Notes: a model not told the origin generated them from the letters alone. Shown: positions 15,985-23,805, counted from the first letter of the stretch. The stretch is 31,458 nt of DNA from JAYEKL01 sp034660995 (GCA_034660995.1 JAYEKL010000116.1:1-31458), one strand, 5' to 3'. A program made the numbers and translations.

Positions 15985-16042
15985 ACAATAAAAACAAAAC
16001 GAAGCCCCTCTTTAGCTCGAAGATAGGATCTTCGGATTCGTT
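15985..16042 (-). terminator. Second terminator-like hairpin in the B12 leader
   Basis: Outer stem AACGAAGCC (15998-16006) with GGATTCGTT (16034-16042), one mismatch, and inner stem CGAAGAT (16018-16024) with ATCTTCG (16028-16034). On the minus strand TTTTGTTTTTATT follows. It is a candidate expression platform between aptamer and gene. Confidence 0.55.
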
Positions 16043-16204
16043 CAAAAATAATCTCCACAATTTCATCTCATATTCACGCCGTCTTAGCTTGAAAAAACTT
16101 TCAATATATAACAATATCTTTCAATTTTTTTCAAACCAATCCAGCGCAAATCTGAGCAAACTTGAGAATATTATTTTTAAACGAATCCTTATTTTTTTAT
16201 AGAT

Positions 16205-16345
16205 AATTAGTTAGCATTCTGACTTACTTTATCTTTCCACTAAAGACAAAGATCACAGTTGCGGCACAGCGCCGGACTTTTTCTAAACTATAGAAATCAC
16301 CGGACTTTCCTAACCGACCTCTCATCAAGAGGAACTACCTTGTTA
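16205..16345 (-). ncRNA. Cobalamin riboswitch
   Basis: The minus strand carries the diagnostic elements in order: a CCTCT-tgatg-AGAGG hairpin (P2 region), TTAGGAAAGTCCGGTGAT (GGGAA...CCGGUGA core), GTCCGGCGCTGTGCC followed by GCAACTGTGAT (the B12 box), a short ATCTTT/AAAGAT hairpin, and AAGTCAGAATGC. TAGTT (5') and AACTA (3') can close a short P1. The spacing and core match RF00174-type aptamers with a reduced peripheral arm. It lies about 15 bases after the predicted transcript start and about 290 bases before the transcobalamin-like gene. Expected logic: B12 binding lowers expression. It also accounts, with the hairpins at 15939-16042, for the gene-free stretch 15920-16536. Confidence 0.92.
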
Positions 16346-16369
16346 ATTAGTTTTATTAAAAGTAAAATA

Positions 16370-16398
16370 ATTCTAACTACTGTTTCTATTTTTGTCAA
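16370..16398 (-). promoter_or_regulatory. Promoter of the cobalamin-regulated operon
   Basis: Minus strand TTGACA (16398-16393), 17 bp, TAGAAT (16375-16370). The predicted start near 16363 places the aptamer at the 5' end of the transcript. Confidence 0.75.
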
Positions 16399-16400
16399 AT

Positions 16401-16454
16401 TTTATTTCTTAACTTTTTATTTCTTAACGAAATACATACAAACAAAATACATAC
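16401..16454. repeat. Two pairs of direct repeats with 15-base period between divergent promoters
   Basis: TTTATTTCTTAAC occurs at 16401-16413 and 16416-16428. AAATACATAC occurs at 16430-16439 and 16445-16454. Both pairs have a 15-base period, and they fill the gap between the two divergent -35 boxes. A shared regulator site is possible but unproven. Confidence 0.5.
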
Positions 16455-16455
16455 C

Positions 16456-16484
16456 TTGCCAAAATTAATTGATTGATTTAGAAT
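16456..16484 (+). promoter_or_regulatory. Promoter of the CcdA-fusion gene
   Basis: Plus strand TTGCCA (16456-16461), 17 bp, TAGAAT (16479-16484), 52 bases before the ATG at 16537. It is divergent from the cobalamin-regulated promoter. Confidence 0.7.
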
Positions 16485-16536
16485 AATAAAGTACTAAACA
16501 TGTAATATTAGAATTAATAATTTTTAAAATAAAAAA

Positions 16537-17601
16537 ATGAAAAAAATTATTGCCTTGTTTTTTGCCCTAGTGGCATTTTTAGTAATTGGTACTGAACAAA
16601 TTAATAATACAGTATCAGCTTCATCTCAAAATTATTTATTTTTCAGAACAGGATGCTTACATTGCGGTAAAGTAGATATATATTTTCAAAAAAACAATAT
16701 CTTTGAACAATACAACATTGAAAAGAAAAGTACTGACGACACCAAAAGCGCTCAGAAATTTAATGAACTTTGCCAAAATGAAGGTATTCCCATAATTGAT
16801 CGCGGGGTACCAATGCTTTATTTTGAAGAACAATGTATAGTTGGCGACAAGCCAATTATAGATTTTTTTGAAGAATACACGGACAATCCAAATAATAATC
16901 CTGATAATGATTCTCCAGTAGGTCAAACCAACTTGACTATTCCCATGGTTATTAGTGGCGCTTTGGTTGACGCTATCAATCCTTGCGAGTTTGCCGTTTT
17001 GATTCTTCTATTAACTACTATTTTGATTAACGACAATCGTAAAAAATCGCTTCAAGCAGGTTTGGCTTTCTCTTTTTCAATGTTCATTTCTTATTATTTG
17101 ATAGGGCTAGGATTATATAGCGCTGTTGCTAGCGTTGGACTTTCCAGCACTTTTATGAAAATTATCGGTGTTTTGTCGATTTTAGTTGGGCTATTTAATT
17201 TAAAAGATTACTTTTGGTACGGCAAAGGCTTTGTTATGGAGGTACCGTTAAGTTGGAGACCAACAATGAAAAAATTAATTAATTCCGTCACTTCACCCAT
17301 CGGCGCATTTTTTGTTGGATTTGCAGTAAGTTTATTTTTACTTCCTTGTACTTCCGGTCCATATATCGTTGTTATGGGAATGCTTGGCAATACCGCCACT
17401 TTCAACACCGCCCTTTGGATGCTTTTACTTTATAATTTAATCTTTATTTCTCCAATGATCTTAATTACCATAGGAGTTTATAAAGGTTTGGATCCTAAAA
17501 AACTGGAAAAATTAAGAAGCAACAAAATAAAATTATTACACCTAATCGCTGGATTAATTATGCTTGGTATGGGAGTAACAATTTTATGGGGAGTTGTGTA
17601 A
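16537..17601 (+). CDS. Glutaredoxin-like/CcdA fusion, membrane thiol-disulfide protein
   Basis: 354 residues. A signal/anchor segment (residues 1-20) is followed by a thioredoxin-fold domain of about 90 residues with the redox pair in FFRTGCLHCGKVDIYF and the cis-proline region RGVPMLYFEEQCIVG. An Asn/Asp/Pro-rich linker (NPNNNPDNDSPVG) leads to six membrane helices of the CcdA/DsbD type, with one conserved cysteine in ALVDAINPCEFAVLILLL and the other in FLLPCTSGPYIVV. CcdA moves electrons from cytoplasmic thioredoxin to outside thiols, and here the acceptor domain is fused to it. It likely keeps secreted cysteines reduced. No SD is visible before the ATG. Confidence 0.87.
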   Translation: MKKIIALFFALVAFLVIGTEQINNTVSASSQNYLFFRTGCLHCGKVDIYFQKNNIFEQYNIEKKSTDDTKSAQKFNELCQNEGIPIIDRGVPMLYFEEQCIVGDKPIIDFFEEYTDNPNNNPDNDSPVGQTNLTIPMVISGALVDAINPCEFAVLILLLTTILINDNRKKSLQAGLAFSFSMFISYYLIGLGLYSAVASVGLSSTFMKIIGVLSILVGLFNLKDYFWYGKGFVMEVPLSWRPTMKKLINSVTSPIGAFFVGFAVSLFLLPCTSGPYIVVMGMLGNTATFNTALWMLLLYNLIFISPMILITIGVYKGLDPKKLEKLRSNKIKLLHLIAGLIMLGMGVTILWGVV

Positions 17602-17635
17602 AACAAATAATTTTTTTCTAAATCACAAAAGGCTT

Positions 17636-17674
17636 GCCTGCCGGAGAGGCAGGCTCCACACAGAGTATGGAGCC
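17636..17674. repeat. Twin hairpin repeat related to the 9861 element
   Basis: Stem GCCTGCC (17636-17642) with GGCAGGC (17648-17654), overlapping a second stem GGCTCCA (17652-17658) with TGGAGCC (17668-17674), then AACG. The second hairpin shares GGCTCCACA and TATGGAGCCAAC with the palindromic element at 9861-9978. Confidence 0.65.
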
Positions 17675-17706
17675 AACGCGTTTTCACTTAAATTTATAGA
17701 TTCAAA

Positions 17707-17738
17707 CAAAAAAAGAGCTATTCGCATCGCGAATAGCT
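17707..17738 (-). terminator. Rho-independent terminator of the NAD salvage operon
   Basis: Perfect 10-bp stem AGCTATTCGC (17716-17725) with GCGAATAGCT (17729-17738), loop of 3. On the minus strand CTTTTTTTG follows. A weaker T-run on the plus side could also serve the converging CcdA-fusion gene. Confidence 0.88.
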
Positions 17739-17766
17739 TTTGATTTATTTTATATTAATTTATTCT

Positions 17767-18366
17767 TTATATTTCCTCCTGTGTTTTAATTACTTCAACT
17801 TTCGGAGTAGCTCCAAGTATATTGAAAGCCATCTCATCTTTCAGCTTTGCGCTATAAGACTCATCACCGAAAGTCGTTATACAATCTTTTGGCACGATTA
17901 TTTTCTCTATGCCAAATTTTTCTGACAGTCCAGAAAGAGTTATTACTGCCTGAATCACACAGATATCAGAACAGACTCCTGTTATAACTACTATCTTAGG
18001 CCTCTTTCTCGCCAGCCTTTCTTCTAGGTTAGTTCCCATAAAAGCATTGGTAGTATTTTTTATAACTAAATTGTCATTTTTGACGAATCTTTGCAATTCA
18101 TCAACTACCTCTGCGCCCCATGTTCCCTTCATACAGTGCGGCGGGAATCTTTCTAGCTCCTCATCTTCAGAGTGATGACTATCAGCTGCAATGACTATTT
18201 CACAGCCATTTTTTTCCAGCTCATCCGTAAGAGCAACAATGTTTGGCAATATCCACCTCATTTCCGGATCCGCAAGAGAACTCGCATCTTTAACCAGAAA
18301 GTCATTCAATGGATCTACGATAAGCTCCATAACTTCATCTGGTTTATAAATTTTCATTTCTACCAT
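17767..18366 (-). CDS. pncA: Nicotinamidase (isochorismatase family)
   Basis: 199 residues from ATG 18366. Catalytic residues are visible: Asp in LIVDPLNDFL, Lys in PPHCMKGTWG, and the nucleophilic Cys in VVITGVCSDICVIQAV. Metal-binding residues sit in AADSHHSEDE. The enzyme deamidates nicotinamide to nicotinate and feeds PncB, encoded just upstream. An in-frame ATG at 18381 overlaps the pncB stop, but GGAGG lies 8 bases before 18366 and that start fits better. It is the last gene of the salvage operon, before a strong terminator. Another isochorismatase-like amidase is possible from sequence alone, but context favours PncA. Confidence 0.9.
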   Translation of the reverse strand: MVEMKIYKPDEVMELIVDPLNDFLVKDASSLADPEMRWILPNIVALTDELEKNGCEIVIAADSHHSEDEELERFPPHCMKGTWGAEVVDELQRFVKNDNLVIKNTTNAFMGTNLEERLARKRPKIVVITGVCSDICVIQAVITLSGLSEKFGIEKIIVPKDCITTFGDESYSAKLKDEMAFNILGATPKVEVIKTQEEI

Positions 18367-18380
18367 CTTATCTTCCTCCA

Positions 18381-19841
18381 TTAGTTACTCACAATCTCAT
18401 CAATCTGAGCTTGTTTTGCTCTAATTTCTGAAATCGTTCTTCTCCGTAAATTCTTCAAATTATTACTAATCCTGACTGGATACAACGCAGGATTGTCTGC
18501 TTTACGATATTCTAATGGTAGTGTTGCAACATTTTTCCGTGCAAACACTTGGATATCTTGCAAACTCTGTGGTTCAACAAGCATCTTGCTTCTTCTAGTC
18601 TTACCTCCTTTCATCATCTGAACCAAAACTGGCTCATATTTTCCGTCTGGTTTTCCTTCACTGGCAAGCGTGATAATATCACCGCTAATTTGACCACTGT
18701 CCGTTTTTCTCCAGACAGTTTTTTCTCCTGGCAAAGTTGTCTTAATTTCATCACCAGAAATTTTAATGGTTGGAATAATTTCCCCATCAACTTCCAGCGC
18801 TGACAATTTATAGACACCTCCCAAAGCAGGCGGATTTTCCGGCGCAGTCATTTTGGTTCCAACACCAAAACCAGTCGCTGGCGTGCCAGCATTCACAATC
18901 TGACCAAGTAGTTGAATATCCAAATCGCTGGTCAAAATAATGCCAGTAAACTTTTTCTTTGCTCTGTCAAGTTCTCTCACCATTATAGCTAGCTCCGCCA
19001 GATTACCACTGTCAATTCGCAGAGCATTTGCGGGCTCGCCAATAATCTCACTGGCTCTCATCGCATTCTTGGCTCCTTGAATAGTATCGTATGTATCAAC
19101 AAGATAGATTCGATTATCAGGATTATGCCTGCCAAAAATGATAAAAGCGCTAACTTCCGATCCGGCGATTAAAGAATACGCCTGCACAAATTCGTGCGAC
19201 ATTGTTCCGCTAACAGGAATACCAAGATTTATTGCCGCTCTTACATTTGAAGTATTTATCATACCTCCAATAAAAGCAGATCTTGTTGAAACTATTCCAG
19301 CTCCATCGCCCGGTGATCTCCGCAGTCCAAAATCCGCTACTGGCTTACCTTGAGCAACTTCCATTGTTTGACTGGCATAAGTAGCAATCAAAGAAGCATA
19401 ATTCATCGCCTTCAAAATCGCCGATTCAATAATCCAAGTTTCCAGCCAGTTGCCTTCCACTCGAATAATCGGCTCATTTGGAAAAGCTAGATCACCTTCT
19501 CTGATCGCCCAGATATTTCCCTTAAATCTCAACTTTCGTAAATATTCAAGGTATTCCTCGTATTCCGGCAAAGCGCTTAACGGATCTATTATTTTTACCG
19601 CTTCAATATCTTCTTCAGTAAAACGATAATTATAGAGATGCTTCAGCACTCGTTCTATTCCCGCAACAAGCAAATAGCTCCCAAAAGGAGTTTTGCGAAT
19701 AAAATAATCATGAACTGTAAAACGCTCCTGATCACCCTTCGCAAAAATTGTTCTTGCTTGTCGGAAATGATATTGGTCAGCAATCAACGGATCACCTGGA
19801 CGAGTTTTCTGCTCATCATATTCCCAACTATTCCTATTCAT
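18381..19841 (-). CDS. pncB: Nicotinate phosphoribosyltransferase
   Basis: 486 residues, normal for the family. ADFGLRRSPGDGAGIVSTRS and IPVSGTMSHEFVQAY (with the phosphorylated histidine) define the active site. LRIDSGNLAELAIMVRELD and FGVGTKMTAPENPPALGGVYKL bind PRPP and the phosphates. It joins nicotinate and PRPP to give nicotinate mononucleotide. AGGAGG lies eight bases before the ATG. It sits between the nucleotidyltransferase and nicotinamidase genes of one operon. Its base composition looks less AT-rich than the flanking nadBA genes (visual impression). Confidence 0.95.
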   Translation of the reverse strand: MNRNSWEYDEQKTRPGDPLIADQYHFRQARTIFAKGDQERFTVHDYFIRKTPFGSYLLVAGIERVLKHLYNYRFTEEDIEAVKIIDPLSALPEYEEYLEYLRKLRFKGNIWAIREGDLAFPNEPIIRVEGNWLETWIIESAILKAMNYASLIATYASQTMEVAQGKPVADFGLRRSPGDGAGIVSTRSAFIGGMINTSNVRAAINLGIPVSGTMSHEFVQAYSLIAGSEVSAFIIFGRHNPDNRIYLVDTYDTIQGAKNAMRASEIIGEPANALRIDSGNLAELAIMVRELDRAKKKFTGIILTSDLDIQLLGQIVNAGTPATGFGVGTKMTAPENPPALGGVYKLSALEVDGEIIPTIKISGDEIKTTLPGEKTVWRKTDSGQISGDIITLASEGKPDGKYEPVLVQMMKGGKTRRSKMLVEPQSLQDIQVFARKNVATLPLEYRKADNPALYPVRISNNLKNLRRRTISEIRAKQAQIDEIVSN

Positions 19842-19878
19842 TCTGTTTTCCTCCTATTAATTCCATACTCTATACTTT

Positions 19879-20358
19879 TTATACTTCCAGTCCGAACCTT
19901 TCGCAAATCTCTCTAATTTCCGTCGCGGAAGATACAGTATGAACTGTGCCATTAGAGGCTTCATAATCAAACGAACCTCTTTCAATAATTCTTATCCGAA
20001 AACCAAGATCTCTCATCGCTTTCAAATAGTCTTTTGGCAGATTATCCGAAGTGTAAAAAGTATTTTCCGTTCCACCTGCGATTTCACATCCGTTCTTCAG
20101 ATATAATGGCCATTCCTTGTCAGATTCAATATCATCTAATTCAAAGATCTTATATAGCCCTACATCATATCCAAGAGAATTAAGTCTCTCAACTATTCTC
20201 TTTCGCCGCTCCCCTATATGGAGAGGATCAGCTTTTTGAGCAGATCCGATGCAAATCACAATCTTATCGTTCTCACGAAAAGCTGTTTCCATCAAAACAA
20301 TATGCCCAGGATGCAATGGTTGCATTCTTGCTACCACTAATCCTATTCTTTTTTTCAT
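19879..20358 (-). CDS. Nicotinamide/nicotinate mononucleotide adenylyltransferase, NadM-like
   Basis: 159 residues. The nucleotidyltransferase (T/H)xGH motif is HPGH in GLVVARMQPLHPGHIVLME. The C-terminal SSATEIREI matches the (I)SST-x-(I/V)R phosphate-binding motif. The ARMQP start is closer to the archaeal-type NadM/NadR family than to bacterial NadD. It would convert nicotinate or nicotinamide mononucleotide to the dinucleotide. Context supports this strongly: pncB and pncA lie downstream, nadK and nadE upstream. AGGAG lies about 11 bases before the ATG. NadD is not seen in the window. Confidence 0.88.
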   Translation of the reverse strand: MKKRIGLVVARMQPLHPGHIVLMETAFRENDKIVICIGSAQKADPLHIGERRKRIVERLNSLGYDVGLYKIFELDDIESDKEWPLYLKNGCEIAGGTENTFYTSDNLPKDYLKAMRDLGFRIRIIERGSFDYEASNGTVHTVSSATEIREICERFGLEV

Positions 20359-20381
20359 CTTATTATCATTCTCCTAAAAAG

Positions 20382-20924
20382 TCACGCTAAAATATCTTTA
20401 ATATAACTTATATGCGTCCATATCTTGACATCTATAAGCATGCTGCCTTCTTCTTCCATACTGCGAAGCCATTCATCCGCTTCTTCAAACGGAATCCTGT
20501 AAACAGTAATTCCCTTTTCCTCTCGTCCATCTTTTTTACCAACAAATTTTAGATCCGTAGCCCAAAAGACAGTCAAAAATTCAGAAGAAAGTCCAGCGGA
20601 AACAGGACCAGCAAAAAGTTTTACGATCTTTTTCGCTTGATATCCCGTTTCTTCCCGCAGCTCTCTTAAGGCTGTTTCTTCTAACGCCTCTCCTTTCTGA
20701 TCGCAAAGACCAGCAGGAAACTCAATCACTTCTCTTCTGACTGAAGGACGATATTGGCTGATAAAAATGACTTCTTTTTGGGCAGTAACTGCCATAACAG
20801 ATACGATGCCATTTCCAGTCATTCTCTCAACTGCTTCCCATTTTCTCGGATTGCCTTCATCATCAGTCCAGTCAATCTCTATTAATTTCAAGTGATTTCC
20901 TTGTCCTATAGTTCTACTCTTCAT
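20382..20924 (-). CDS. Nudix hydrolase, ADP-ribose pyrophosphatase
   Basis: 180 residues. The preceding FISQYRPSVRREVIEFPAGL is characteristic of ADP-ribose pyrophosphatase. The Nudix box EALEETALRELREETGY is intact, but GLCDQKGE has one extra residue between the first glycine and glutamate compared with the usual G-x5-E. It would recycle ADP-ribose released when NAD is consumed. The SD AAGGAGG is ideal. Its place inside the NAD salvage operon argues for a housekeeping role in NAD turnover. Confidence 0.9.
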   Translation of the reverse strand: MKSRTIGQGNHLKLIEIDWTDDEGNPRKWEAVERMTGNGIVSVMAVTAQKEVIFISQYRPSVRREVIEFPAGLCDQKGEALEETALRELREETGYQAKKIVKLFAGPVSAGLSSEFLTVFWATDLKFVGKKDGREEKGITVYRIPFEEADEWLRSMEEEGSMLIDVKIWTHISYIKDILA

Positions 20925-20934
20925 AATATCCTCC

Positions 20935-21720
20935 TTATACTTTTATAAACAAAGTTCTGTTCGCCGATTTCCGGACTTCTGCAAAGTCCCCTTTCTTAAA
21001 CCGATAATCTCTTTGTCCATCTGCTACCAAAAAAGGTAAATTCTCTTCAAACTCATTAAGAATTGCGATTTTGAAAATCGCATCAGTTGAAGTTACAAAA
21101 GATTTTGTGTTCGCAAACAGAAAATCAGAATCGAAATGGGCGTTATTAGCAACAGCGCTGAAAACATCAGTAATCAAGACTGGTCCACCTGCATTAAGAT
21201 TGTAAGCAGTTGATCCAGTTTCTGTTGCGATCATTATCCCATCTCCTATAATTGTTGACTCAAACGACTTTGTTTTATCAATTGTTTCAACCTTAAGGAA
21301 GACAGTTCTGTTTATTCCACCAATCAACACTTCGTTCAAAGCATCGATCTCTCTTGTCATTTGACCATCATTAAAGACTTTTACTTGAACTCTCGTTCTT
21401 TGAATAATGTCAAAATTTCCCTCAAGTATACTACCAAGTTTTTTGTGAATCTCGTCTTCTCTGATGTCGCACAAAAAACCTCTATGACCAAAATTAACTC
21501 CTATAAGCGGAATTTCATATTTCGCTATTTTATCAGCAATATGAAGAACTGTTCCATCTCCACCAGCCGCAATAACAAAATTAAGACCGATCTCAAACAC
21601 ACTTTCATCTGGGTTGATGAAAACTTTATGTCCTTTTTCCTCAAGCCACTGCGCGATTTCTAAGGAAGGTAAATATGCTTTTGGCTTTCTCTCTATACTA
21701 AAAACAATTCCGATTCTCAT
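20935..21720 (-). CDS. nadK: NAD kinase
   Basis: 261 residues from ATG 21720. The catalytic GGDGT is in FVIAAGGDGTVLHIAD. Also present are IPLIGVNFGHRGFLCDI, ALNEVLIGG and GDGIMIATETGSTAYNLNAGGP, all standard NAD kinase motifs. It phosphorylates NAD to NADP. The frame is open 21 bases further up, but GAGGTGAT sits just before 21720 and fixes the start. It lies between the Nudix gene (10 bases away) and nadE (70 bases) in the salvage operon. Confidence 0.95.
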   Translation of the reverse strand: MRIGIVFSIERKPKAYLPSLEIAQWLEEKGHKVFINPDESVFEIGLNFVIAAGGDGTVLHIADKIAKYEIPLIGVNFGHRGFLCDIREDEIHKKLGSILEGNFDIIQRTRVQVKVFNDGQMTREIDALNEVLIGGINRTVFLKVETIDKTKSFESTIIGDGIMIATETGSTAYNLNAGGPVLITDVFSAVANNAHFDSDFLFANTKSFVTSTDAIFKIAILNEFEENLPFLVADGQRDYRFKKGDFAEVRKSANRTLFIKV

Positions 21721-21790
21721 TATTATCACCTCAAGAAACAATTATTTCCCCCTGAGAACTAAATAAGTCCTCAGGTTTGATCAATACCAT

Positions 21791-22666
21791 TCAATCCAAA
21801 TAGAGTCTAAGTACTGGAGTAGGAACACTCTTATACCCGCTTGCTCTCACTTGTTTCGCTACCATCTCTATTATTTCTTTCGAAAAGAAATATTCATTCT
21901 CCAAAAAAAGATCTGTGACTTTTTTGGCATACTTGAGATATAGCAAAAGATCAAGAGCTGGATAGCTAATGCCGAAATCTTCCTCATCTGTTTGTCCAGC
22001 TTCCAGTCCAGCAGAAGGAGCTATGTCTATAATTTCTTGAGGCAGGCCAAATATTCTGGAAAGCTCCCAGACCCAAGTCTTGTAAAGACCTCCCATTGGA
22101 TTTAGATCACTCTGCCCATCACCGCCAATAGTGAAATAGCCTATCAAAACTTCTGTCAAATTACAAGTATCAAGCACCCTACCACCAAAGACTCTGGCAA
22201 TAGCATAGAGAATTTTCATTCTCTCTCTTGCCATAACATTACCACGATCTACAGCATCAAGCTTAACACCTGCTTTTTCAAGACTTTCAATCGTCGCCAA
22301 AACAGCTTTTTCTATAGAAATTTCAAACACATTTTCATCCGGAATTTCAAACTGTTTTATGATAAAATCCGCATAAACGACACTCTCCATCGAACTTATT
22401 CTATTATTGGGCATCTTGACCACAAAAACATTCCCTGCGCCGAAATACTTTACCGCAAAAAATGCGACAAGAGCAGAGTCTATACCTCCAGAAAGACCAA
22501 TAATAGCCCTTTTTATTTCAGTCCCTTTGTACAAAGCATCAAAGAATTTCATAGCTTGATCAAAAATTAGATCAGAATTTCTTGTTGCGATGTTCTTGAA
22601 CTGCTCATAAAACGGCATCTGCTCTGCAGACAATACATAGATTTTCCCAACTTCATTTCCATTCAT
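21791..22666 (-). CDS. nadE: NAD synthetase, ammonia-dependent
   Basis: 291 residues with no glutaminase domain, so it would use free ammonia. The pyrophosphatase loop is IGLSGGIDSALVAFFA. Other family segments are GNVMARERMKILYAIAR, TCNLTEVLIGYFTIGGDGQ and PSAGLEAGQTDEEDFGISY. The usual GNKTE becomes CNLTE. It makes NAD from deamido-NAD, the last step for both the salvage and de novo routes in this region. The start at ATG 22666 is preceded by AGGTGAG; a GTG nine bases earlier is less likely. It is the first gene of the operon, after a promoter at 22806-22834 and a leader of about 130 bases. Confidence 0.94.
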   Translation of the reverse strand: MNGNEVGKIYVLSAEQMPFYEQFKNIATRNSDLIFDQAMKFFDALYKGTEIKRAIIGLSGGIDSALVAFFAVKYFGAGNVFVVKMPNNRISSMESVVYADFIIKQFEIPDENVFEISIEKAVLATIESLEKAGVKLDAVDRGNVMARERMKILYAIARVFGGRVLDTCNLTEVLIGYFTIGGDGQSDLNPMGGLYKTWVWELSRIFGLPQEIIDIAPSAGLEAGQTDEEDFGISYPALDLLLYLKYAKKVTDLFLENEYFFSKEIIEMVAKQVRASGYKSVPTPVLRLYLD

Positions 22667-22740
22667 AGTTCTCACCTACATTGTTTTTTATTTGTTATCC
22701 TTATTCAATTATCAAGGAGCTTCCTGATCTTTAAATTCAG

Positions 22741-22776
22741 GTTTTAATTTCAATTTAAGATATTTGAAATTAAAAC
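22741..22776 (-). promoter_or_regulatory. Hairpin in the nadE leader
   Basis: Perfect 13-bp inverted repeat GTTTTAATTTCAA (22741-22753) and TTGAAATTAAAAC (22764-22776), with TTAAATTCA directly repeated on both sides (22731-22739, 22777-22785). It lies between the predicted promoter and the nadE SD. No T-run follows, so it is not a plain terminator. No known NAD riboswitch class is recognised in it. Confidence 0.45.
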
Positions 22777-22805
22777 TTAAATTCAATATGAACCGTGAAC
22801 CGTAT

Positions 22806-22834
22806 ACTCTATATTTAAATTCATAAAATGTCAA
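22806..22834 (-). promoter_or_regulatory. Promoter of the NAD salvage operon
   Basis: Minus strand TTGACA (22834-22829), 17 bp, TAGAGT (22811-22806), with the transcript start near 22799. GAACCGT is directly repeated just downstream. No copy of the TAGTGT-N7-ACACTA palindrome is seen here. Confidence 0.7.
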
Positions 22835-22836
22835 GT

Positions 22837-22882
22837 AAAAACACCACGGATGGTGACGGACATTTTTAACGCCCGTCACCAT
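22837..22882 (-). terminator. Terminator of the nadB-nadA operon
   Basis: Perfect 10-bp stem ATGGTGACGG (22850-22859) with CCGTCACCAT (22873-22882). On the minus strand GTGTTTTTA follows eight bases later, right before the -35 box of the salvage promoter. It separates the two NAD operons. Confidence 0.65.
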
Positions 22883-22899
22883 AGCGCATACACCTAGTT

Positions 22900-23805
22900 T
22901 TATTTGACAGCAAGCATCCGTTCAATACACTTTTTGGCTTTTGGCTCTACTTTTCTATCAACTTTAACTTCATTTTTCATATTTTCAAGAACATTAAATA
23001 TTTTTTCCAGATTGTTTTTCTTCATACCAAGACATATTGCTAATGGACTTGCCTGAATAAGATTTTTTCCAGGATTTTCTTTTTTCATTCTATGCATTAT
23101 TTCCTTTTCAGTTGCAATTATAAAATCTTTTTTTGAAGAATTTTTGACATAATCACACATCTTTCCTGTACTAAGGATCTTATCAGCTTTTTCTTTGATC
23201 TCTGGAGTACACTCACCATGAACAAGAACTTTAGCATCTTTGTATTTCACTTTCAATTCATCAATTAATTCTGAAGATATTCTTGCGTGAGTAGGACAAT
23301 AACCATTCGCAAAAATAAATTCTTTTTCAGACGATAATGACAAAAAACTGCCTAAATATTTATCTGGAATAAAAATTATCTGCTTATAACCTTTTAAAGA
23401 CTCAACTATTTTTAGCGCATTGCTTGAAGTACAACAAATATCACTTTCCGCTTTTATTTCCGCAGTAGAATTCACATAGCATACCACCGCGGCTTTTGGA
23501 TATTGTCTCTTCATTTCTCGTACTTTTTTCACATTAACCATTTCAGCCATCGGACAACCCGATTTAAGATCTGGAAGAAGAATTTTCTTTTTGGGACTTA
23601 TCATTGACGCTGTTTCTGCCATAAAACGTACTCCGCATAAAACTACTACCTTTGCATCAGTTTTTGCAGAAATTTGCGCAAGCTCCAAGGAATCTCCTAC
23701 AAAATCAGCAATGTCCTGAACTTCTGGCAACTGATAATTATGAGCTAAAATTATCGCGTTTCGCTTTTTTTTAAGTTTTTCTATTTTTTCTATTAGATTA
23801 TTCAT
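22900..23805 (-). CDS. nadA: Quinolinate synthase
   Basis: 301 residues, the short three-domain form. It has AIILAHNYQLPEVQDIADF..GDSLELA at the N-terminus and three cysteines placed for the 4Fe-4S cluster: LKSGCPMAEM, VHGECTPEI and PLAICLGMKKNNL. It condenses iminoaspartate (from NadB) with dihydroxyacetone phosphate to quinolinate. It lies 47 bases downstream of nadB in the same operon. A terminator follows. No nadC (quinolinate phosphoribosyltransferase) is encoded in the window, so the next step must come from elsewhere. Confidence 0.95.
   Translation of the reverse strand: MNNLIEKIEKLKKKRNAIILAHNYQLPEVQDIADFVGDSLELAQISAKTDAKVVVLCGVRFMAETASMISPKKKILLPDLKSGCPMAEMVNVKKVREMKRQYPKAAVVCYVNSTAEIKAESDICCTSSNALKIVESLKGYKQIIFIPDKYLGSFLSLSSEKEFIFANGYCPTHARISSELIDELKVKYKDAKVLVHGECTPEIKEKADKILSTGKMCDYVKNSSKKDFIIATEKEIMHRMKKENPGKNLIQASPLAICLGMKKNNLEKIFNVLENMKNEVKVDRKVEPKAKKCIERMLAVK

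Noticed and set aside
16259..16468. A plus-strand open frame of 69 codons
   Set aside because: It lies over the cobalamin riboswitch and promoter, which explain the sequence on the minus strand. It has no SD and no protein-like composition.
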